Below, in pieces: positions 23,724 through 31,737 of a DNA stretch of 41,309 nt. Made by a program: the position numbers and the translations under genes. Under the pieces are notes generated by a model. The model worked only from the letters and a program-made list of their open reading frames with translations. It was not told where the DNA came from and ran no database searches. The first letter of the stretch is position 1; the number at the start of each line of letters is the position of its first letter. Where the stretch lies: positions 1 to 41,309 of the forward strand of contig JASBRX010000048.1 of the NCBI GenBank assembly GCA_030149245.1, in the 5' to 3' direction. The stretch comes from Sphingomonas bacterium. Lineage in GTDB: Bacteria; Pseudomonadota; Alphaproteobacteria; Sphingomonadales; Sphingomonadaceae.

Positions 23724-24404
23724 ATGTGCAACAGGTTCCACCAATCCGAAAAGGCGGTTGCCTACCTGCGCGAACGCGGAATCATCGTGGAGGTCGATGT
23801 CACTGACCGTCCGGGGCAGCTGTTCCCGACCGGCGCTAAGACACCGCGATACGGGATTACGGTGCGACGGAGCGCGGAGGGAAATCGTCCGCTGATCGCG
23901 TCTGCGATGGAATGGGGCTTCCCGACGACGATCAAGGGCGCAAAGGGCCAGCCGCTGCGCAAGTTCGTGACCAACGCCCGGAATCTGGAAAGCCCATTCT
24001 GGCGCGCATCGCTGGCGAATCCGGCGCATCGTTGCCTTGTGCCGTTCACCCATTTTGCCGAGCCGCACCCGGACGGGGGCAAGGGCGATGACGGGTTACC
24101 GAAACAGGCATGGTTCAGCCTATCCAATGCGGACGTGGGCATGTTTGCCGGGCTATGGCGCGCGACCGATCGCGGCCCGGCATTCGCGTTTGCAACGTGC
24201 GAGCCGAACGCCCTTGTCGCGCCGATCCATCCTAAGGCTATGCCAGCGATCCTGCCCCCAGCCGACTGGGATGCGTGGCTGGAGGCGGACGCAGATACCG
24301 CCCGCGCGCTTGTCCGTCCCTATGCCGGGCCGATGGTCATGCAAACCGAGACGCCATCTTTGCCCCAGCCTGTCCCGGCACCCGTTCCCGGCGAATTATT
24401 TTAG
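23724..24404 (+). CDS. SOS response-associated peptidase family protein (SRAP; YedK/HMCES-like)
   Basis: 226 aa from ATG 23724, chosen because SRAP proteins start with Met-Cys and Cys2 is the catalytic residue that crosslinks to abasic sites in single-stranded DNA. Motifs visible: MCNRFHQSEKAV, NARNLES (Asn), LVPFTHFAEP (Glu), and PIHPKAMPAIL (His). All active-site residues are present. It shields AP sites from breakage. A single-stranded rolling-circle or transfer intermediate would be a natural substrate for element-encoded protection. It is the last gene before the right arm sites. Confidence 0.93.
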   Translation: MCNRFHQSEKAVAYLRERGIIVEVDVTDRPGQLFPTGAKTPRYGITVRRSAEGNRPLIASAMEWGFPTTIKGAKGQPLRKFVTNARNLESPFWRASLANPAHRCLVPFTHFAEPHPDGGKGDDGLPKQAWFSLSNADVGMFAGLWRATDRGPAFAFATCEPNALVAPIHPKAMPAILPPADWDAWLEADADTARALVRPYAGPMVMQTETPSLPQPVPAPVPGELF

Positions 24405-24442
24405 GGGGCACCGGGCAGGTTTGGGGGCAGAATTGGGGGCAT
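24403..24442. promoter_or_regulatory. Right arm-type integrase sites
   Basis: AGGGGGCAC (24403-24411), TGGGGGCAG (24422-24430) and TGGGGGCAT (24434-24442) are direct repeats. The last two are 12 bp apart, like the left pair at 14934/14946. They lie just inside the right att core. They are the likely attR arm sites for the integrase. Confidence 0.68.
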
Positions 24443-24498
24443 GCTGACAAGTCAGATGTAAAATGCGCAATTAGAACAGCTATTTAAGCTGGCGTTGT

Positions 24499-24518
24499 GA
24501 ATCCTCTCCGGGACACCA
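24499..24518 (+). repeat. attR core
   Basis: gaatcctctccgggacacca, the second copy of the tRNA 3' end. The preceding bases do not continue the tRNA, so this is the remnant side. Excision would join 14819 to 24519. Confidence 0.92.
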
Positions 24519-24520
24519 TT

Positions 24521-25150
24521 TCAAAGGTCGATATAGCCGCGTCGCGCCGCGATGATCACCGCTTGGGTCCGGTCGCTGACGTCGAGCTTGGCGAAGATGT
24601 TCTTGAGGTGCGCCTTGACCGTGTCGGTCGACACCTGCAGCCGCCATGCGACTTGTTTGTTGGGATGGCCCTCGGCGACGAGCTTCAGGATCGCGACTTC
24701 GCGGTCGGTCAGGCGTTCGTCGAGCGCATGCGCGGCGATTTCCTGCGCGATTTCGGCGCTGATCGGGCGGCGGCCGGCATGCACCGCGCGGATCGCGTCG
24801 ATCAATTCGCGGCGGATGCAGCTCTTAAGCAGATAGCCATTCGCCCCGGCTTTGAGCGCGCGCAGCGCCTGGCTGTCGCCGGGATAGGTGGTGAGCACCA
24901 GCATCGGCGCGCGCGGCGCGCGGGCGCGGATGCCCTCGATTGCCGCGAACCCGCTGGCACCTGGCATCTGCAGGTCCATCAGCGTGACGTCGGGGTTTAG
25001 TTCGGAAAAGCGCGCAATTGCCTCCACCCCGTCGCTGGCCTCGCCGACCACCGTCATGTCCGCCTGCCGCTCGATCACCGCGACGATCCCCTCGCGCAGC
25101 ATCGGATGGTCGTCGACAACGAGTACGCGGATGGAGCCAGCCTCAGTCAT
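24521..25150 (-). CDS. NarL/FixJ-family response regulator
   Basis: 209 aa from ATG 25150, whose start overlaps the kinase stop by eight bases. The receiver domain has the acidic pair VVDDHP (13-14), phospho-acceptor Asp59 in VTLMDLQMP, and the Lys of YLLKSC. The C-terminal LuxR-type HTH contains LTDREVAILKLVAEGHPNKQVAWRLQVSTDTVKAHLKNIFAKL. Its partner is the kinase directly upstream. Palindromes CCTACCC-N4-GGGTrG in two nearby promoters are plausible targets. The stop is two bases from the integrated element, so the gene's downstream sequence was replaced on insertion. Confidence 0.95.
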   Translation of the reverse strand: MTEAGSIRVLVVDDHPMLREGIVAVIERQADMTVVGEASDGVEAIARFSELNPDVTLMDLQMPGASGFAAIEGIRARAPRAPMLVLTTYPGDSQALRALKAGANGYLLKSCIRRELIDAIRAVHAGRRPISAEIAQEIAAHALDERLTDREVAILKLVAEGHPNKQVAWRLQVSTDTVKAHLKNIFAKLDVSDRTQAVIIAARRGYIDL

Positions 25151-28139
25151 CGTCACCTCCACGCGCATAGGCGATCGATGCCGGGACGATCAGCATGACA
25201 TCGGTGCCGCCGCCCGGGGCGGGCGTGATGCTCAACTCGCCGCCGATCCGGTGGGCGCGTTCACGCATCGAGGGGAGGCCGAAATGCCCCTCGCGCTGCC
25301 CGCTTTGCAGGATCTGCGGCGGGATCCCCATGCCATCGTCGCGAAAGCGGACGCACAGCGCATGCGCACGCCATGCAACCAGGATTGACACCGCCCGCGC
25401 CCCGGCGTGCCTGCGGATGTTGAACAGCGCCTCGCCCGCCACATTGGCTACCTCGTCGAAGACAAGGGGGTCGAGGTAACGGGGCTGGCCCTCGCTCTCG
25501 ACGCGGATCGCCAGGTCGGGCGGAAAGCCCTGCTTGCTCGCGATGTCCAGCAGCCGCTGGTCGAGCGCGTCGGGATCGCCGGTCGGCTTGCGCAAGTCGC
25601 GCACCCGGTCGCGCGCCTCCTCCAGAACCTCTTCCGCGCGGTCGAGTGCGTCCTCGATCGCACGGCGCGGGGCACCGCGTTTGGGCAATTCCTCAGCGAC
25701 CAGGTGCAGCCGCAGGATCAGCGCCTGGACGGACTGGAGCAGGGTGTCGTGCAGTTCGCGCGCGATGCGTTCGCGCTCGCGCATCCGCTCGGCCATCTGC
25801 GCCCGGATGCCGCGGGCAAGCACACGCAGCCGCAGGCGGAAAAGCAATGTCGCCAACGCACCCGCCGCAATCAGACAGATCAGGGCGAACAGCGGCGTCT
25901 GGATGAAGGTGGGGGGAATGGTCAGCGCCACGCTGGTCGGGACCGGATTCCAAACGCCGTCATTGTTCGCCGCCATCACCTCGAACCGGTACCGGCCGGG
26001 GCCGAGATTGGTGTAGAATGCCTGACGCCGCTCGCCCGGATCGATCCAGTCGCCATCCACCCCTGTCAGCCGCACGCGAAACCGCACCCGACGCGGCTCG
26101 GCCAGGCTCAGGCCGCTATAATCGATCGCCAACCGGCTGGTCCCGGCTGGCAACGTCAGCGTCACCGGATCGACATGACGCACGCCATTGGCTGTCACCG
26201 CGCGGATCGCGACCAGAGGTGGGGTGGTGTTGCGGCCCAGCTTGGTCGGGTCGATCCGGATGACCCCCTGGCGCGTCAGCACCCACAGCCGACCGTCTCC
26301 GCCCTGCGTCAGCTGCAATCCGTCCGAGCCTTGCGTGCGGCTGGCAAAGCCATCCTGCTCGTCGAACAGCGCATGGGCGATCGGCGTGCGCGGCGCGCGG
26401 AAGGCGCGGTCGAGCTCCGCAGTGCTCAGCCGGATCACGCCGCGATTGTTGACCATCCAGGTCATTCCGCCCGACGTCTGGACGATGCCGCGCACGCCGC
26501 GCAGCCATGGATGCTGCTCGATCGACAGCCGGTCGAACCCGCGTCCGTTCCACCGCGCAAGGCCGGTGCCGCCGCCGATGATCAGCCCGCCGACGCTGTC
26601 ATAGACGACGGTCAGGCCGGCGACCCCGATCTGCGCATTGGACCATAGGCGCGTCCGTCCTCCCTCGGCCCGCATCACCGCGCGGCGATCAAGGATGATG
26701 ACCGCGCGCCCCTGCCGGTCGATCACGATATCCTGCGGGCGACGGCGCTCCGGCCCGGGGACGGGGACGTCCCGCCAGCCGGTTGCGCTGGCGATCCCGA
26801 CACCCCGCCCGAACCGCGCCACCCACAGCTGCCCGCGCCCATCGACCCCGCATCCGAATACTTCGCCGGCGGGCAGCGCGCGCGTGTCGACCGTCCGCCC
26901 CTCGCGCAGGCGAACCATGCGCCCCGGGCGGTCGATCCACAGCCCGCCGCCGGGATCGGCGCACAGCGCCCGTGCGCCGGAAACGTCACCCGCGACGGCG
27001 ACCGGCTCCGCCTCTCGGTCGACGCGATACAGCCGGTCGCGGGCAATGAACCAGGCTATGCCCGCCGCATCGGTTGCGGTCAGATAGCCGGTCGGGGAAC
27101 TGCGCGGCGGGCTGGCGAGCGCGACCAGATTGGCCGGACGGAACTGGTCCAGTCCCGCCTCGGTGGCGACCCAGATGCTGCCTTCCCGGTCGCGCAGCAC
27201 TGCCATCGCCTGATTGGAACTCAGCCCGTGATCGGTGCGAAAAGCCGGGGGCTGCGCCAACGGCCCGGCGGCGGGCGTTGCGATCCGAAAAATCCCGCCG
27301 GTATAGGTTGTTCCCCATAGCGCGCCGCCCGGTTCGGCGAGCAACGATGTGTAGCGGATGTCGGCCACCGGCGGATACACGCGCGGGTCGGCGGCGCGCG
27401 TTGCTCCGGCGGGATAATCGGCCAGCATCCGCGTTCCCGCCTGGTCGGCCAGCCAGATGCGCCCGCGCGCATCCTGCGCCATGCTCGCGCCCGCCGCGAT
27501 CCGCAGCGGTGCCGCTTCGAACCGTGGGGTCCCCGGACGCAGGAACAGCAGCCGCGACTGCATCGCCACCCACACCACCCCGTCCCGCGCAATCATCAGG
27601 CTGGCGACATGTTCATTGTCGGGCACGCCGTGCCGTGCGTCGATCAACGCCCAGCGGCCATTGGCAAAGCGCTTGAGCGCGCGCCGTCCGCGCCCGCCGA
27701 CAACCCAAATCGCGCCATCCTGTCCCTCATGGATGCCGGTCACCTCGCCCGGCGGGTCGGGCATGTGCATCCGCACCAGCCGCCCGCCGCGCATCGCCTC
27801 GACGCCCGCGCCGCCGGCATAGCCGACCCATAGCTGCCCGCGCCGCGTCACCGTGACGGCGCTGACCGGAATCGCGCCGGGTGGATGGCCGGGGGCCACC
27901 GGGATTGCCTCGAAGCTGACGCCGTCGAAGCGGAACAGTCCCTCATAGGTGCCGAGCCACAGAAATCCGTCCGGCGTCTGCGCCAGCGCCTGGACGAAAT
28001 CCGGCACGCCATCGTCGCTGGTCCAGGCGCGGTGGATGAAGCCGTCAAAGCCTGCGGGCGCATCGCGCGCGGCCAGCAGCATGGGACAGGCCAGGGCCAA
28101 TAGCAGCGCCAACAGCCGATGCCACGCTTGCACGCCCAA
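25143..28139 (-). CDS. Hybrid-sensor histidine kinase with two-component regulator propeller (Reg_prop, Y_Y_Y, HisKA_3)
   Basis: 998 aa. A signal peptide (1-23) is followed by about 14 repeats of the type DGFLWLGTYEGLFRFDG / RGQLWVGYAGG / GSIWVATEAGLDQF, forming two seven-bladed periplasmic propellers (25-650). A Y_Y_Y domain (about 650-730, FRVRLTGVDGDWIDPGERRQAFYTNL split over its length), a TM helix (about 740-760), a HisKA_3 domain with phospho-His797 (ARELHDTLLQSVQ), and a HATPase with DDGMGIPP and GHFGLPSMRERA follow. There is no receiver domain. The start is TTG 28139, with GTG 28133 possible. It senses an extracellular, possibly carbohydrate or surface, signal and drives the downstream regulator. 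Confidence 0.93.
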   Translation of the reverse strand: MGVQAWHRLLALLLALACPMLLAARDAPAGFDGFIHRAWTSDDGVPDFVQALAQTPDGFLWLGTYEGLFRFDGVSFEAIPVAPGHPPGAIPVSAVTVTRRGQLWVGYAGGAGVEAMRGGRLVRMHMPDPPGEVTGIHEGQDGAIWVVGGRGRRALKRFANGRWALIDARHGVPDNEHVASLMIARDGVVWVAMQSRLLFLRPGTPRFEAAPLRIAAGASMAQDARGRIWLADQAGTRMLADYPAGATRAADPRVYPPVADIRYTSLLAEPGGALWGTTYTGGIFRIATPAAGPLAQPPAFRTDHGLSSNQAMAVLRDREGSIWVATEAGLDQFRPANLVALASPPRSSPTGYLTATDAAGIAWFIARDRLYRVDREAEPVAVAGDVSGARALCADPGGGLWIDRPGRMVRLREGRTVDTRALPAGEVFGCGVDGRGQLWVARFGRGVGIASATGWRDVPVPGPERRRPQDIVIDRQGRAVIILDRRAVMRAEGGRTRLWSNAQIGVAGLTVVYDSVGGLIIGGGTGLARWNGRGFDRLSIEQHPWLRGVRGIVQTSGGMTWMVNNRGVIRLSTAELDRAFRAPRTPIAHALFDEQDGFASRTQGSDGLQLTQGGDGRLWVLTRQGVIRIDPTKLGRNTTPPLVAIRAVTANGVRHVDPVTLTLPAGTSRLAIDYSGLSLAEPRRVRFRVRLTGVDGDWIDPGERRQAFYTNLGPGRYRFEVMAANNDGVWNPVPTSVALTIPPTFIQTPLFALICLIAAGALATLLFRLRLRVLARGIRAQMAERMRERERIARELHDTLLQSVQALILRLHLVAEELPKRGAPRRAIEDALDRAEEVLEEARDRVRDLRKPTGDPDALDQRLLDIASKQGFPPDLAIRVESEGQPRYLDPLVFDEVANVAGEALFNIRRHAGARAVSILVAWRAHALCVRFRDDGMGIPPQILQSGQREGHFGLPSMRERAHRIGGELSITPAPGGGTDVMLIVPASIAYARGGDDD

Positions 28140-28162
28140 TCCAATCCCACGCCCCGTGATTG

Positions 28163-28211
28163 CCTACCCTATCAGCTTGCGGGCGGACAGGCGACCTACC
28201 CGATTGGGTGG
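28163..28211. promoter_or_regulatory. Operator-like CCTACCC sites between kinase and hydrolase genes
   Basis: A single CCTACCC lies at 28163-28169, and a palindrome CCTACCC-GATT-GGGTGG at 28195-28211. The two CCTACCC words start 32 bp apart, about three helical turns. The same palindrome lies before the ycaC gene (37904-37921). The sites are 80 bp or more upstream of the hydrolase start and 56 bp upstream of the kinase start. They are likely targets of the NarL-type regulator, an inference from position and NarL-type half-sites that also contain TACC. Confidence 0.65.
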
Positions 28212-28290
28212 CCAACGATACCACTGGAGGGATGGCAGCCACCGGTTCATGTGCGGATGATGGCGCCGCAACCCGCAGCAGGAGCCTGTC

Positions 28291-29259
28291 ATGCCCCCGA
28301 CCTTCAGCGCGCCTATCGATCTCACCCGGCGCGATCTGCTGACCGCCGCCGCGCTGCTGACCGGTGGGTCCGTGTTGTCGGCCGGCGCGTACCCGGCGCT
28401 TGCCGCATCCCCCGCAGGAGTTCGACATATGGGTATCATCACCACCAAGGACGGCACCGAAATCTTTTACAAGGACTGGGGTCCGAAGGACGCGCAGCCG
28501 ATCGTCTTCCACCATGGCTGGCCGCTCTCGGCGGACGACTGGGACGGCCAGATGATGTACTTTTTGCTCAAGGGCTATCGAGTCATCGCGCATGACCGCC
28601 GCGGCCATGGCCGATCGAGCCAGACCGACACGGGCAACGAGATGGACACCTATGCCGCCGATGTCGCGGCGCTGACAGACCATCTCGACCTCAAGGGCGC
28701 AGTGCATATCGGCCATTCGACCGGCGGCGGTGAAGTCGCCCGCTACGTCGCCCGCGCCAAGCCCGGCCGTGTGTCAAAGGCGGTGCTGATCGGCGCAGTC
28801 CCCCCGATCATGGTCAAGACCCCGGCGAACCCCGGCGGGCTGCCGATCGAGGTGTTCGACGGCTTCCGCGCCGCGCTCGTCGCCAACCGCGCGCAATTCT
28901 ACCTCGATATCCCGACCGGCCCGTTCTACGGCTACAATCGCCCCGGCGCGAAAGTCGATCAGGGTGTCATCTGGAACTGGTGGCGCCAGGGCATGGCGGG
29001 CGGTGCCAAGGCGCATTACGACTGCATCAAGGCGTTCAGCGAGACCGACTTCACCGAGGATCTGAAGGCGATCACGGTGCCGACCCTCGTCATGCATGGT
29101 GATGATGATCAGATCGTCCCCTATGCCGACTCGGCGCCGCTGTCGGTCAAGCTGCTCAAGAACGGCACGCTCAAAACGTACAAGGGCCTGCCCCACGGTC
29201 TGTGTACGACCCACCCCGAGATCGTGAACCCGGACCTGCTCGCCTTCATCAAGGGTTGA
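28291..29259 (+). CDS. Alpha/beta hydrolase, non-heme haloperoxidase-like, with Tat-type signal and a possible internal start
   Basis: 322 aa. From residue 47 it is a typical member ([18 protein letters not shown]...) with nucleophile Ser143 in GHSTGGGE, the acid around Asp272/273 (HGDDDQIVP) and His302 (LPHGL). The first 46 residues add [15 protein letters not shown], an Arg-Arg signal, ending in a PALA-A cleavage-like site. AGGAG lies six bases before ATG 28291. A second AGGAG (28416-28420) lies eight bases before the internal ATG 28429, so exported and cytoplasmic forms may both be made. It probably acts as an esterase or perhydrolase. It is divergent from the kinase gene. Confidence 0.92.
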   Translation: MPPTFSAPIDLTRRDLLTAAALLTGGSVLSAGAYPALAASPAGVRHMGIITTKDGTEIFYKDWGPKDAQPIVFHHGWPLSADDWDGQMMYFLLKGYRVIAHDRRGHGRSSQTDTGNEMDTYAADVAALTDHLDLKGAVHIGHSTGGGEVARYVARAKPGRVSKAVLIGAVPPIMVKTPANPGGLPIEVFDGFRAALVANRAQFYLDIPTGPFYGYNRPGAKVDQGVIWNWWRQGMAGGAKAHYDCIKAFSETDFTEDLKAITVPTLVMHGDDDQIVPYADSAPLSVKLLKNGTLKTYKGLPHGLCTTHPEIVNPDLLAFIKG

Positions 29260-29264
29260 TCAAT

Positions 29265-29427
29265 TCCTCCCCTGAGCTTGTCTTAGGGGAGGGGGACCGC
29301 CGCCGCAGGCGGTGGTGGAGGGGCCGCCCCGCAGAGGGCGGTGACATCTCGACAAAATTCCGCCGTCTGCGCGGCGGCCCCTCCGTCATTGCTGCGCAAT
29401 GCCACCTCCCCTGCGGGGCAGGGGAGG
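29265..29427. repeat. REP-like palindrome cluster
   Basis: A hairpin CCTCCCCT...AGGGGAGG opens the block (about 29267-29291). GC-rich palindromes built on CCGCCGCCGCAGGCGG and GCCGCCCCGCAGAGGGCGG follow, then the inverted arm GCGCGGCGGCCCCTCC. It closes with CCTCCCCTGCGGGGCAGGGGAGG (29405-29427, split here by its loop). The ends mirror one another, typical of dispersed extragenic palindromes of sphingomonads. It separates the hydrolase gene from the DoxX terminator. Confidence 0.8.
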
Positions 29428-29441
29428 GACGGTAAGCACAC

Positions 29442-29483
29442 AAAAAAGGGCCGGGCCACCCATCGGTGGTCCGGCCCCTTTTG
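29442..29483. terminator. Strong bidirectional terminator
   Basis: GGGCCGGGCCACC (29448-29460) pairs with GGTGGTCCGGCCCC (29465-29478) with a four-base loop. It is flanked by AAAAAA on one side and TTTT on the other, so it can stop transcription from DoxX (minus) and from the hydrolase (plus). Confidence 0.92.
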
Positions 29484-29496
29484 CGTCTGGCGCGCT

Positions 29497-29913
29497 TCAG
29501 TTCTTGTCGAAGCTCAGCCGCCCCGCGCCGAACGCCACGACCTGCAACAGGCCGCCCGCAATGGCGAGGTTCTTGAAGAAGTGAATGAACTGGTTCTGGT
29601 CACCCAGCGAGTTGTGGAAGAAAATCGCAGCAGCCACGGTGAACAGCGCCAGCGCGGCGGCGACGATGCGGGTGCGGTAACCGACGACCAGCAACAGCCC
29701 GCCGACGATCTCGACCAGCAACGCGATGGCATAGCCGACCTCGGGCAATGGCAGCCCGGCCGAGGCGATATAGCCGATCGTCCCTGCCGGAGCAGTCAGC
29801 TTCGACACCCCGCTCAACAGAAAGATCGCGGCGATCGACACGCGGGCGATCAGCGGAAGCACGCCATTGCTGGAAGCAGCGCCATAAGCGGGCGAAACGG
29901 TGGTGGTGTTCAT
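29497..29913 (-). CDS. DoxX family membrane protein (copy 1)
   Basis: 138 aa, four transmembrane helices: IARVSIAAIFLLSGVSKLTAP, YAIALLVEIVGGLLLVVGYRTR, IVAAALALFTVAAAIFFHN and FKNLAIAGGLLQVVAFGAG. This is the DoxX layout with the Ser/Lys pair after helix 1. The family is linked to thiosulfate oxidation in archaea and oxidative stress in mycobacteria. A quinone or redox role in the membrane is plausible. It is preceded by pirin on the same strand, with about 83 bp between them. It ends at the bidirectional terminator. Confidence 0.93.
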   Translation of the reverse strand: MNTTTVSPAYGAASSNGVLPLIARVSIAAIFLLSGVSKLTAPAGTIGYIASAGLPLPEVGYAIALLVEIVGGLLLVVGYRTRIVAAALALFTVAAAIFFHNSLGDQNQFIHFFKNLAIAGGLLQVVAFGAGRLSFDKN

Positions 29914-29996
29914 GGTTCAAATCTCCTGTTCAAAGTCCAAAAAGGGGGTGGCCGCCGGGCAGTTGGTGGGGGGATGGCCAGGCGGCCGGGGAGTGG

Positions 29997-30695
29997 TCAG
30001 GCCGCGTCGACCAGCACGATCTCGCTGTCCTCGATCGCAGTGACGCGCAGCGTTTCGATCTCGCTGATCGCGACACCGTCACGGGCGTTGACGCGGATGC
30101 CGTCGATCTCGACTGCACCGGTCGCGGGGACGAGATAGGCCTTGCGCACGGCGGTCAGCGGATATTCCGCACTCTCGCCCGCCTTCAGCGTCGCCGCGAC
30201 GACTCGCGCATCGGTGCGGATCGGCAGCGCGTCGCCATCGCCATCATATCCGCTCGCCAGCGTCACGAACTGGCCCGCACGCTCGCCCTTGGGGAAGGGG
30301 CGTGCGCCCCAGCTCGGCTTCTCGCCATTGCGGGTCGGGATGATCCAGATCTGGAAGATCTGGGTGACCTCATCCTCCATATTATACTCGCTGTGCGTGA
30401 TGCCGGTGCCGGCGCTCATCACCTGGACATCGCCCGCTTCGGTACGACCCTTGTTGCCCAGATTGTCCTGGTGGGTGATCGCGCCTTTGCGGACATAGGT
30501 GATGATTTCCATGTCGCGATGCGGATGCGGCGGAAAGCCGGTCTTGGGCTGGATCGTGTCGTCGTTCCAGACGCGCAGATTGCCCCAATGGACGCGGTTC
30601 TCGTCATAATAGCCGGCGAACGAGAAATGATGCTTGGCATCCAGCCAGCCATGATTGTCGCCGCCAAGGCTGTCGAAAGGACGAAGGTCGATCAT
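29997..30695 (-). CDS. Pirin family protein (YhhW-like quercetinase fold)
   Basis: 232 aa, bicupin. Starts MIDLRPFDSLGGDNHGWLDAKHHFSFAGYYDENRVHWG over its first 38 residues and has metal ligands in FPPHPHRDMEIITYV, HQDNLG and ITHSEYN. Enzymatic activity on quercetin-like flavonols or a regulatory role is known for relatives. It is co-oriented with DoxX and divergent from a LysR-type gene, a frequent arrangement in which the LysR protein controls pirin. Confidence 0.95.
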   Translation of the reverse strand: MIDLRPFDSLGGDNHGWLDAKHHFSFAGYYDENRVHWGNLRVWNDDTIQPKTGFPPHPHRDMEIITYVRKGAITHQDNLGNKGRTEAGDVQVMSAGTGITHSEYNMEDEVTQIFQIWIIPTRNGEKPSWGARPFPKGERAGQFVTLASGYDGDGDALPIRTDARVVAATLKAGESAEYPLTAVRKAYLVPATGAVEIDGIRVNARDGVAISEIETLRVTAIEDSEIVLVDAA

Positions 30696-30811
30696 TGGTC
30701 TTCTCCAGGCCGCCGCGCGATTGGCTCGCGGTGGCTACGAAGGCGGAGATAGCCCTTGCCGCGTTCGCTGAAGAGTGGAATAAAATCGACAGATTCGTTC
30801 GAGAAAGTTGA

Positions 30812-31735
30812 ATGGTTCAGCCCGGCACCCCGACCTATGATCAGCTGCGCATCTTCCTCGCGGTGGTCGATGCGGGCAGCTTTGGCGGCGCGGGACGGCG
30901 GCTCAACCGCGCGGTCTCGGTCGTCAGCTACGCCATCGCCAATCTCGAGGCGCAGCTTGGCGTCACCCTGTTCGAGCGGGAGGGCGCGCGGAAGCCGCAG
31001 CTGACCGTCGCGGGACAGGCCGTGCTGGCCGAGGCGCGCGGGATCGCCCAGGGAATGGACGGCCTGCGCGCCAAGGTGCGCGGGTTGCTCGAAGGGCTCG
31101 AGGCCGAGGTTAGCCTCGCCGTCGATGTGATGGTGCCCGCCGCGACGCTCGGCGCGGTGCTGCGCGACTTCCGCACTGCCTTTCCCACGGTCGCGCTGCG
31201 GCTGCATGTCGAGGCGCTGGGCGCGGTGACCGCGCTGGTGCTCGACGGCAAGGCGGGGGTGGGCATCAGCGGCCCGCTCGCGATCGACCAGGACGGGATC
31301 GAGCGGATAGCGGCCGGGTCGGTCGAGATGATCCCGGTCGCCGCGCCCGATCACCCGCTGGCGCAGCTCCACCCGATCCCGCCGGGGGCAGGGCGCGGGC
31401 ATATCCAGCTGGTGCTGACCGACCGCTCGCCGCTGACGGCGGGCCGCGACTTTGCGGTGCAGAGCCCGCGCACCTGGCGGCTCGCCGACTTGAGCGCCAA
31501 GCATCAGCTGCTGCGCCAGAGCATTGGCTGGGGCAATATGCCGCTGCCGATGGTCGAACCAGATCTGATCGACGGCAGCCTCGTCCGCCTCGCCATGCCC
31601 GAAGCGCCCGGCGGCGCCTACCGCTTCTGCGCCATCTACCGTCGCGACACGCCCCCCGGCCCGGCGGCCGCCTGGCTGCTCGACCGGTTTGTGGAGGCCG
31701 GCGGCGCGGCATCTTCGGGACTTGGCGACATCTGA
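30812..31735 (+). CDS. LysR-type transcriptional regulator
   Basis: 307 aa. The N-terminal winged HTH is YDQLRIFLAVVDAGSFGGAGRRLNRAVSVVSYAIANLEAQLG (8-48, split over the helix-turn-helix), with a following linker helix and an effector domain (about 90-290). The second half of the HTH (NRAVSVVSYAIANLE) replaces the usual QPALS with RAVSV. It lies divergently to pirin, with 116 bp between, which contains TTCGCTG...TGGAA-like imperfect symmetry. It probably controls pirin-DoxX, and perhaps itself. The ligand is unknown. Confidence 0.93.
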   Translation: MVQPGTPTYDQLRIFLAVVDAGSFGGAGRRLNRAVSVVSYAIANLEAQLGVTLFEREGARKPQLTVAGQAVLAEARGIAQGMDGLRAKVRGLLEGLEAEVSLAVDVMVPAATLGAVLRDFRTAFPTVALRLHVEALGAVTALVLDGKAGVGISGPLAIDQDGIERIAAGSVEMIPVAAPDHPLAQLHPIPPGAGRGHIQLVLTDRSPLTAGRDFAVQSPRTWRLADLSAKHQLLRQSIGWGNMPLPMVEPDLIDGSLVRLAMPEAPGGAYRFCAIYRRDTPPGPAAAWLLDRFVEAGGAASSGLGDI

Positions 31736-31737
31736 CG

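Larger units (their letters stand above)
14800..24518. mobile_element. Integrative element inserted in tRNA-Arg(CCT), about 9.7 kb
   Basis: The element is bounded by identical 20-bp repeats at 14800-14819 (inside the tRNA) and 24499-24518. It begins with a tyrosine integrase of the tRNA-targeting DUF4102 type. Cargo in order: excisionase-like HTH, HUH/YxxK Rep-like protein, single-chain restriction-modification enzyme, two small proteins, lipoprotein, unknown 204-aa protein, SRAP protein. All genes point the same way. No VirB/VirD4 genes and no structural phage genes are present, so self-transfer is unlikely; a mobilizable or satellite-like element is the best fit. The right edge lies two bases from the stop codon of the response regulator gene. 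Confidence 0.93.

Noticed and set aside
14800..24518. Self-transmissible ICE or prophage
   Set aside because: There are no type IV secretion, coupling protein, capsid, terminase or lysis genes.
25407..26648. Plus-strand frame inside the sensor kinase gene
   Set aside because: Shadow of the kinase: Gln/Arg/His-rich and not protein-like.
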